64,000 nucleotides of DNA from Corythucha ciliata (taxonomy: Eukaryota; Arthropoda; Insecta; Hemiptera; Tingidae): contig CM075940.1 in the NCBI GenBank assembly GCA_038030265.1, positions 17,125,604 to 17,189,603 of the forward strand, read 5' to 3'. The position numbers were made by a program, and so were the translations under genes. Below the pieces are notes generated by a model. It saw nothing but the letters and a program-made list of their open reading frames with translations, made no database searches and had not been told where the DNA came from. Shown in pieces: positions 11,870 to 21,800 of the stretch. The first letter of the stretch is position 1; every line of letters starts with the position of its first letter.

Positions 11870-13720
11870 TCCGTGCCTGGCTATCCACGCCTTGATCATT
11901 GGCTGGCTACGCCCCTGAAACCAACACGCCAAGTGATTTATTTATATTTTAAAATCATATCGTTTTGTTTCCTCGCAACGGCCTAGCACCACACAAACTA
12001 AATAAAGCTCGTAGGGACGTAGCGAAAACTGTTTATTGAGTTTCCTCATATGAGGGTAAAATGTGTCATTTTTGTTGTTATGACGAGGGGGGTACACTAT
12101 TTTTCCCGACTCCCCCACACATCATACCTCCTTACTACTTTGACCGCGGAAAATTTCTGAGCGGCTTTCTTCCCCCCTCCCTACATAATTTGTTGCGTCT
12201 CGTCAATACGAACTTGAATAAACGGTCGAACTGATTTTTTATCCAAACGTTCCGTTGAAGAATTATCCAATAAACTGTTCTGCAGTCCAAACCGCTCAAA
12301 AACTGTCGATACTTGCTTTAATCTATTCTTGCCCTGCATTAGCTACGTGATTGAGCTTCTCCGCCTCTCTTATAACGCAGTTTTTGGTATGATTTAACGC
12401 GCAATAAAAGGAATTTCCAGTTTGGTCAAGAGCTTCCATTGGAAGGATGCTCGGCCAGCTGTACAGCTGTGTTGTGCGGATTGTTAGTATTACGTTGACG
12501 TGATAGGGGCACTTCGGTATTTTACCGTTTTTGAGGGGCATTTAGTGACGAAGTAAGTGCCGGCTGGAGGAAACGTTAAAATTTGCATTTGCGTTATAAT
12601 AGCCCCCTCCTCTTATTATTATCTGTGATGAAGACATACAAATGCGCAGCGGCAAAATTCATCCTGTCCTTGACAACGGTCCAAAATTGCCGGATTTATC
12701 AATCAACCCCTTTAATTGATCAAAAACCCGACTCGATTTCAGTATTTCAGGAATCAAGGAGCCTCAAGGTACGCAGTTTTGTCCAATTTTACATTTTGGC
12801 AATTTTTTGCAACAAAAAAAAGAGCGAATTTTGAGCCATTATTTCAAAGTGTTTCGATTTGACCCGTGGTGAGGTTTGTAAAGACTCTCGGACAATGCGG
12901 AATGTACAAATGCAGCCGGTTCCGGCTATTAAAAACGCATCAAAGTGGCCGTCACCGCCCCCTTAAAAGCGCCAAAAATGTGCGTTTCGCTTTGTCATCG
13001 GTTTTTGGGCCTATTTTTGCCGACTCCAGTGCAGCCCCTCCTTTACAGTATGACACGAATCAATCGAAATGCTCACGGAATCCGTTTAAACCTTTCTCTA
13101 TCGTAAAGGATGAGACGCATAATTCACCTCGGTCATTGACAACACTCCCTGTACTCGTTGGCCTTTTCTTTTTCCCCCGACATTTTTGCATATTAAAGTC
13201 TAATTTCGCGAAAGGTTTGTCATTTTATTGCATAACTTCTCTAGCCATTGTATTCTGAAAAGCAGTCGTAGGCATGCACTCCACACCCCTTAAATGCCTT
13301 AACTCTTCAAAGTTGAATGATTTATGAGAATTGGACACCCATCATTGAAAGAAAAGGGACAGCAAGAAAAGGGATCGGGCTCATTTTCACTTTCTAAAAA
13401 TCCTGTGTGTGATTTTTGTTGGAATTTACTGTCTCATTGAGTGGTAATTTCAAGGAATTTCGATCATAAAAAAAAGGTATACGAGGAGTCGCTATAAATC
13501 TTGGCTTATACGCCTACATTTGTTTTCAATCAGCTTGGAATCGAGAAATGACAAACGCGTGAGCGTAAGGAGTGGCTTGAGGTGATGAAATTATATCATA
13601 TGACGCCCCAATCCAAGCAGATTCCTCCGAATGTCAAGCCGAATTGAACTTTAAAGGTCTTCAAACCCCTCTCCTTCCCGCTTCACATGGCATTTTATGC
13701 GAGGGGAGATGGAATTCTTG
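11870..13720. other. Gene-poor spacer
   Basis: No conserved protein is recognised. Open frames at 12583-12834 and 12866-13258 (83 and 130 codons) have no visible domain, no compelling splice context and composition like the surroundings, so I do not call them genes. Confidence 0.45.
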
Positions 13721-13721
13721 A

Positions 13722-13729
13722 AGTGGACT

Positions 13730-13768
<39 letters not shown>

Positions 13769-13879
13769 ATTTGTTTAAACAGTTATTCATTAATTTTAAT
13801 GCATTTAATCTCTGCTAAGGCTCACACAGTCCTTCCAGTGCGATATAATTTTCAGTTGGAGTTTGCCAGTGGACTGTTT
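13722..13879 (-). mobile_element. Small poly(A) retrocopy with 12-bp target duplication
   Basis: The plus strand shows AGTGGACTGTTT at 13722-13733, a T run at 13731-13765 (35 T), about 102 bp of unique sequence, and then AGTGGACTGTTT again at 13868-13879. Read on the minus strand this is a short sequence ending in a long A tail, flanked by a direct repeat. That is the signature of an RNA copied into DNA by LINE-type target-primed reverse transcription. An ATTAAA lies about 30 bases before the tail on the minus strand, as in an mRNA 3' end. Nine bases of the duplication are outside the T run. The source RNA is unknown. Confidence 0.6.
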
Positions 13880-15707
13880 GTTATGTAGGTAGTTACACGG
13901 GAAAAAGTGGGGGATAGCCTTGGTGGGTACCTATGCGCTGGCTAGCCTAGGTAGAAAGTATGCATACTTTACCTGTTGATTCTCCGTACTTTCTGATGTT
14001 TCGTGTTTAGCCTCTCAGTGTGGTATTCCAGTTTTTTTTTTTTTTTAAAGTCCCGCATGCGCTTGTTTTTTTATTAATATTCCATACGAATTGAGCTTGT
14101 TGTGCGTTTCCGACAAACTAATTCATTTTTTGAAATAAAACGAAAAGGAAAAAAACTTGTCTTTGTGAGGAATGTACTGTTTTCAAGGGGAGTGCGCGCT
14201 TGAGTTGAAAGCGGAGTTCATATAATCCTCTCCGGTGGTGAAGTGAGTGTAAATACCCGCAGTGAAGCATCGTTTGACATGATTTTTGAGCCCCTTGTAA
14301 GTATGTTTAAAGGTTTAGTATTAAAGTTTAAAAAAAAACCTTCAAAAATAAGAATGATGGGTGGGAGTTAAAGGTGTAAACTAATGCTTTGCGCTTACAA
14401 TCGGGGCTCGGGCTTACGTGGAAACCTGTGACATCTGCTTTCCTACCTCAGACAAATTCTTTTTACGATGACATAGATGACTCAATTCAGAGTGAACTTC
14501 GTTTATCGAAGCTTTGAAGTTTAATTTTTGATATCGCTTACACCTTTAATCAGTCCCACTATTTATACACGAAATGACTCAATGGGAGCCCACCTGTGGA
14601 TGCTGATTATGGCGGCGTAAGGTATAGCCTACTTGATTATTTCAGACTCACATTTTTTCCATCCGATAACTTTTAATCTCATACGACCTCATTCGAATAT
14701 TTGTATGCAATTCTAATTTTACTCCACTAAAACTGTTTCTCCCCTATAAACCAACCTTTCACTCGAGAGCCACATTTTTTAAATTACCACGTACGTATTT
14801 ATTTATAATCAGGAAAGTTTTCAAGAAATAGAAATTGTATGAAAGGAGAGGCAAGCTCGAGTACATCTCTGGGAGAAACTCAAATCACTGTCAGGGGCAC
14901 AAGGGTGTGACTCCAAATAAACCGCTGATCTCGGCAAGAAATTCTTTTCCTAATGAGTCATCCATCTGCTGAACAGTACTCTATGGATGGGAAGTCGGGG
15001 GAGAGGTGTTTGTTGTTCTCGCTAAAATTTTATATTTTTGTTCAATTAACTAACTATTTAGGGTACGATTCGGCAATGTTTTCACTACACTGACGCGCTG
15101 TTGAATTTGAATTTGTATTATTCTCTAAAGCGTCATAAGAAGTACATTGTTCTTCGATTTTCCTCTATTTTATCGTCAAAAGGACAATCCATTTTCCCCT
15201 AGCGTAGCACATGAAAACAGGAATCTTGAAGTGAAACGAACGAATCCTTATACGTTTTCTCGCTTTCATTAAATTTGTTCTCAAGTTTTAACAAAGTCTG
15301 TTCTCTTATATACTTATTTCTAATTTATTATTTGATGATTAAAATTAACGGAAAATCGCCAGTTTTTACGCTTTGAAATTCTCATACAAAAAAAAAAGTG
15401 CTCGCGATGCAAGCCCTTTTGTGTTTTTCCCTACCTGTTGATATTGCACGATCGCGACTGAGTATTGCAGTGATAGCACACGTAAATTATTTGTCAAAGT
15501 AAGCGTTGAAAACTCGGGTGGCGAGTGTTAAAATTCCCCCTTCCCCGTCTTTATCAATAATTTCATTTATTTCAAGACATGCATGTTGAAATCTTTGTGC
15601 GTTGTTCATGCGGATGTATAAGCCTGACACTTGTTAATCCCCACCTCCCCCAACTTACCGTGTTGAATGTGTTGAACGGTTTTCAACTCCTACAAAATAT
15701 TTTCCAG
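13880..15707. other. Upstream region of EPS8, 5' exon(s) not located
   Basis: The first coding exon of EPS8 begins at a splice acceptor (15701-15707), so at least one untranslated exon and the promoter must lie upstream, probably here or further left. I could not identify them by reading: no clear TATA, initiator or donor stands out from the AT-rich sequence. No other gene is recognised. Confidence 0.4.
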
Positions 15708-15728
15708 AGCTGAAATTAAGAAACGGTC

Positions 15729-15791
15729 ATGCCGTACCACAGGAACAGCGTTCACTCAAATGGCTATTCGCCAGGTTGGTATAAAAAAAAA

Positions 15792-15827
<36 letters not shown>

Positions 15828-18800
15828 AAAGGACAATTCCCCCCCCCCCCCAAAAACCGTTTTTTGTTCTCTCTCTCATTCACAGATGGGTCATCAGGAA
15901 GGGACAGGGAGGAAAGCCCAACGTACCTTATGGAGCATCTGGCCACCTTCTCCGTCTCCAAAGAGACGGACATCGTCTATCCGGTTGACGGCATGCGACG
16001 ACTCCTTCAGTTAGAAAAATCTAACGGTATTTGGTCGCAGAAAATGCAGATGCGATTGGATAAAAACATGGTCCTTGTAATGGACAACGAAACAGGGGTA
16101 CTAGCCACCCTGAAACTTTTTTTTTTTGTAAACGCCAATTTGTATGAGTTTCTTTCATTTTTAGGACATAATGGAAAAATTTCCGGCCTCGCTTATTCAA
16201 GAACCTACCGCCTTTACCAGCAATGATCCTATGGAAATTTATAATAACATACTTGTTTTCATAGTTGGGGACGACAGAAATAATTCACATTCCGAAATGC
16301 ACATTTTCCAGGTAAAATCTGTTCATTTCACTCATACAAGCGCTGGCTATAAAGAAAGCTCATTGTTATCTCCTTTTATTGTTATTACCCACATCTGAAG
16401 TAATTGACCACTTCTCTCCCAATTTCACAGTGTCAAATGATTTCTGCCCAAGAACTGGTCGAAGATCTAAAACAGTTGAGAATAGGCAAACCCCTGGGTC
16501 ACCGAGGCGGTCATCTTCCTCCACCCCCGCCGACGCCGCCGCCTGAACCACCTTTGAACGGTGTTAACGTTCGAGAACAAGTTTCCGTTTTCAACGCCGC
16601 CTCTCGTAAGAACAAATTTAAAGTAAAATTAACACATGGCACTCTCCAATTTTTCAATCATTATTATTTTGTTTAAGAGCCGGAAGTTCGAGGTGGTAGT
16701 GACATTGGTCTGGCAAATCACGACGACGAAAGTAGTTCGACGTCGAGTGAAAAATATGGGAGGGATGTGACAACGTTGAATCACTGTTTCGATGATATTG
16801 AGAAATTTATCGCTAGACTTCAACATTCTGTGGCGGCTCAACGGGAACTGGACAGACGTAAAAAGTGAGTGCGAGAGAGGTTTGTGTGTCCCAAGGGAAT
16901 TAGGGGTTAGGAGTTGTAGCCCCCCCCCCCCTGCACCATTGAGCACAACCTCGGTTTTTTCGAAAAATCATTTAAGGGGGGGGGGGGCGAGTTTCCGTCG
17001 AAAATTCTGTGTTGGGCGATTTAACGGCGGATAATTGGCCTGGTGGTTGCAACCACCTTCGGACCAAATACTGCGCGTTTTGCGCCTCTTAAGATAATTT
17101 TGGCCCCAGGCATTGACGAATCTTATAGTTGACCCTCCAAAAATTAATTATTTTGCCTCATCCACTGAAATTTCGTCTCTATTATGGCAGTTTTGAGTTC
17201 TTAATCACAAAAACTGAGTTACTAGGTGAAAAAGTAGGCAATTTAAAAACCTAAACTGATTGGGATAATAAGGGCGACAAATGTTATCTCGGAGAACGAA
17301 AAACTCTTTTATTCTAACGGTTTGACCGTTCTAGTCTGAAATCGCCCTGATTTGTTTTTCTCGGCCCTGGGAACCGTTCGATCGGAAAATTGTGAAATCC
17401 CCCTCCCCCACCTTCACCCTGCTTTCGGGCAGGAGAATAGCTGATAATAAGATTGTTGGAAGTTGGGTCTATTCAATGGTCTCTGATTAGGGGGTGACAT
17501 TCCTGTTTTGGCTACTTTTGTCCCACGTCTCATGCAAGGTCATCCTGGGACGCAATTTGTCCCGGATTCTGCTACACATTTCTATAAGGGCGTATAATGA
17601 TATTATTCTTGGAATGAAGATGCGCGTGAACCTGGTTTTTGTGGTTCACCTTTTCTGTGGTTAGACTTTTTGTGGTCAGGGTTTTTCGTGGTTAGAGCTT
17701 TTTGGCGTCCAAGCTTTTGTGGTTAGAGCATTGTTTGGTTATGTGCTTTCTGTGCTTGAGTTTTTTTTTGTGCTAAGAGCTTATTGTGATTAGTGCCTTT
17801 TTGGTTATAGCTTTTTGTGTTTAGAGCATTTTGTGATTAAATCATTTTGTGGTTAGAGTATTTTGGGGTGAAGTGCATTCTGTGCTGGTTGAGGTTTTCT
17901 TGAAGTAAGAGCTTTTTGTGGTTAGTGCATTATTGGTTAGAGGTTATTGTGGTTGGAACTTTTGTGGTTACAGCTTTCTGTGGTTAGAGCATTTTGTAGT
18001 TAGATCATTTTGTGGTTAATGCATTATTGGTTGAAGGATTTTATGGTTATTGCATTTTGCGGTTAGATCTTTTCTGGGTTACAGCTTTCTGAGGTTCAAG
18101 CTTTTAGGGGTTCAAGGTTTTTTTTGCTTCGATGTTTTTGTGGTTAGAGCATATTTTGGTTCAGAACTTTTTGTGGTTAGAGCGTCTTGTAGTTGGAGTT
18201 GTTTGAGCTCGAGCACGTCCTTCGCGAGTGCTCTCTATGGCGACCGTGCAAGTCGAGTGTCCTGCTTTTTTCAATTTTGTCCCGGCAAATTTTGAACTTT
18301 GAAACTTTTGTCCCGAGTTGGTCAAATTTCGAGTTGGCAACCCTGCCTCTGATTCTGACTACCCTTCCCCTTTTAAGAGCTGGATGTTTGCCTCCCCCCC
18401 TCAAATAAACCGTCAATTGTCTTAAATATGAGACTTTTCAAGCTCCAAAATCGCCACCAAGCTAATGTTGTCCAATTGGGGCTCAATGAATTCCTTGGAA
18501 GGCGTTTTGCCCAGGACCGGCTGAATTTCTCAATTCATAACCGCGTGCGGTGCAAATCGAAACGCCTCGAAAAACTGACCTAAAACGCCCATTTTATGAC
18601 CACTTTGAGAAGCGCTAACGGTCCCTTGAGGGCAATCCTGCCTGACCTGGATGGAACCGCCTGGATTTATCAATTCAGCATGGTTAGAGGGACTCATATA
18701 CCGCGTTTGGCTTAGATCAGAACAATTTGAGAAAATTGCCCAGAATATACGGGGTTTTGTCGTAAATGGCCAAAATTTAAAAAAAATGGACGAATCCGCG

Positions 18801-21800
18801 TATCTTGAGATTTCAAAAAATACGGACCAGGGAAAAGAATTTTCGAGCAGTTGAAGGAAGTTCTTTTCGAGACTGCGGTGTTTTTGTTCGCTTTTAACCC
18901 ATTTTAAACGGGCCCCATGAATTTTCCAATGGACAGCGGCCCGGCCGCATGGAAAAGCCTCGTTGCAAGCGGCCTCCGCTGACCCACCGCCGTGTAGTGG
19001 TGGGAAATTCGGCCAATAAACCAATGACCTAAATGACCTACGTGAAACGCTAATTTTTGGCACCTTTGAGGTGCGCTGACGACCCCTTAGCTGATGGAGT
19101 TTCATGGACAGGCTGGCATGTCAAAAGGCTTTTGTAAAATCCTTCCAGGTTCATTAAGGGTCGATATTGGGAAAGTGACAAATCGACGCGATTTCCCCCA
19201 ATAAACTGACTTAAATCAGCCAGGAAACTCTCAAAACTGCTCAGTGATGTTATGACCACTAAGTCCTCAGAATAGATCGACTGAGGGGGTACACCTCCTT
19301 CAAGAGCCAAAACCGAGCGAGCGAGTTTTTTAAAATGAAAAATCGTCATTTCTATGGCGAAAATTCAGTTTTTTAAAATTAATTTACCCTCTCAGTTTTT
19401 GGGCTATTCTACCATCATTTTAGTCGGTTTAATTCAGGAGGAAATGCCACTGATTCACTTTCCGAAGTAGTTCAAGTGGCTAAACCACCAGTTTCCAGGG
19501 CTGAAATGTCGGTTTCTTGAGTGTAGGGGGGGGGGGAGAGTCCCTCCAGCCAGCACCAGAGAAGTGGTTTGGTTCGTAGGTTGGGAGACTGATTACAATT
19601 TAATAATTTCTCGTTTTTCAGGAGTAGGAAAACAAAGAAAAAAGACATGGGCGATGGTCTGCTGCAAATGAGAGCCAAAGCTCCGCAGGAGCTTGAATTC
19701 GTTGACATTTTCCAGAAATTTAAGCTTTCCTTCATTCTTCTCGTGAGTCTCTTTGATAATTCAAAGCATTTTTCAATTTTTACTTCCACGTTTTTATTTT
19801 TCAATTCTAAAAAGGCGAAATTGAAACACCACATCCATGACCCGAACGCCCCCGAGCTCGTTCACTTCCTGTTCACTCCACTCGCGCTCATTGTCGACGC
19901 CTCGCACGACAACAAATACGCTCCAAATCTCCCGGCCAAAGTGGTGTCACCTCTGTTGACTCAAGAGGCGATCAACCTTCTAATGAACTGCGTTACGAGC
20001 AAAGAGACCGAGCTGTGGCACTCGCTCGGCGAGGCTTGGGTGACTCCGAGGTTTGCTTGCGCGTTTGGCGGGTTTTGTGTTTGGATACAATGTGTGAAAA
20101 CTGTTTGATTTAGAGAGCAATGGAAGGGGAAAGTTCCGCCGTACAGGCCTGTTTTCATGAATGGATGGTCCCCTGACTATATGATCACTGATGAGGATGA
20201 CCGTCGCATCGAGCCGATCGGTACGTCGAGTAGCCCGATTTCGAAAAATGTTCGAGGGGAAGAGCTACGAAGCGTCCAGCATGAGGTAAATTTTGTATTT
20301 ATTCAGATCTGTCAGTGTGTTTCGTAACTTTGATGTCTTTACAGCCTGATATAAGAGACCCGCATTTTGTCAGAGAAGGCTCTCACTATAGCAGCGACTA
20401 TTTTGAGCACGATCGCCAAGCTTCACCCTCTGATTTACGGTACGGCTACGACCGTAACTACCCAGCTCCTCGTGATGACAGGTTTGTAAGGTTAATTTTT
20501 TTTTTTATAATCGAGTCATCGTGTGAACGGCATTTTGACGATTTTTCAAAGAATTGAATCGCAAAGTCCTGCCGACTCCGAAGGAGGACCTCCTCCACCG
20601 CCTCGCAGTGACATTTCTGCCGATTCAATTGAAAGAACTGGTGGAGCGTTGCTTCCGAGCGGCGACAAATTTGAACGGATTCAAGCTCGTTGGCTTGAAG
20701 AGCTTCGCAGTACCGGAGTTAAAATCGTTCAGGTCACGTATCCTAGAACGGCTAACAATGACAAGGAATTGAGTGTTGTCCGCGGGGAGTACCTTCAAGT
20801 GAGTTAAACCAATAAACCAACCAGTGAACCACAATAAATCGACACCCACAGTAGCGTACCGAGGTAGTGACAAAAAGTGCGTGGAGGCGGACCGACCGCT
20901 TCGGGCCCTCAAAAAGCTGAAAGATTGAAAAATAGGAATTTTCAGGCTTTATGCCCATAGATGTTGAAACTTGAAAAGGTGGCTTGGTATCCGGTTGGAC
21001 GGCTGTTAGACTCTTTTCAACAATTTTCATTTCTGACTCGTGAAATGGGACACTGGATGTGCTTAGCAGTTATTGTGACTGAATATTCGATGCAGCCCCC
21101 GACGATTCTGATTTGAATCGAAGTTTTGGGCATTTTTGACGTAACCAACGTGACCGAGTTTAGGGCCATTTTTTCCGGTCCCAGCCGAAACGCCTCTATA
21201 AGGGGTCATCTGTGCCGAAAATTACCCGTCTTGCCTTGTCACTATTTTTTGAAATATTTTTCTCAACTCTCATACCCAGTTTTCTGTAGGACATTATGAG
21301 GCCAAAATTGACAAGACGCACTAATTTTGCTATTCTTGGGGAAAGTCCGCGGCTAAAATTGAGAAAAATCAAATAAAAATGGAGAACACGTTTTTTCGCG
21401 ATTTCTGTAGGCAAATTCGTGGCTGAAATTCCGAAAAAGCGCTAATTCAAGGGCTGAAAGTGACACAATCGCTAATTCGCGGCTGAAATCGAGAAAACGC
21501 AAATTCCCGGTTTATGGAGGCAACTTCAACGCTACTACGGTTTACCAACAACACTACTCCACCAACACCAACATAATGCCATCCCATGACCACCAACAAC
21601 ATCACGTCCAACAACAACTACAACACTACTCCACCAACACCGAACCAATAAACTCATTGATGACTAATTTATTTGAAATGAACCAGGTACTGGACGATTC
21701 GCGCAAATGGTGGAAAGCGAGAAATTGTCGCGGTGAAGTGGCTCACGTCCCACACACAATCGTTACACCGTATCAACCATCCGATCCGGGTGACGTTTTC

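Larger units (their letters stand above)
16865..19621 (+). other. Large EPS8 intron with repeats
   Basis: This 2757-bp intron separates the exon ending in LDRRKK from the one starting SRKTKKKD. It contains an 11-base C run (16920-16930), a 10-base G run (16977-16986), the TTTTGTGGTTAGAGC array at 17620-18200, and a dispersed repeat copy at 19095-19240. The 191-codon minus-strand open frame at 18530-19105 lies in this repeat-like sequence and shows no known domain; I do not call it a gene. Confidence 0.7.

Noticed and set aside
18530..19105. 191-codon minus-strand open frame
   Set aside because: It lies inside the EPS8 intron in repeat-like sequence, on the opposite strand, with no recognisable motif.
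20221..20226. Strong-looking donor GTACGT inside EPS8 exon 8
   Set aside because: The frame reads through it to a good donor at 20286, and the read-through phase fits the next exon. It may be a minor alternative site only.
21541..21660. Possible Gln/Asn/Thr-rich exon in EPS8
   Set aside because: The SH3 domain joins without it (EYLQ to VLDD), and the stretch is simple AC-rich repeat.
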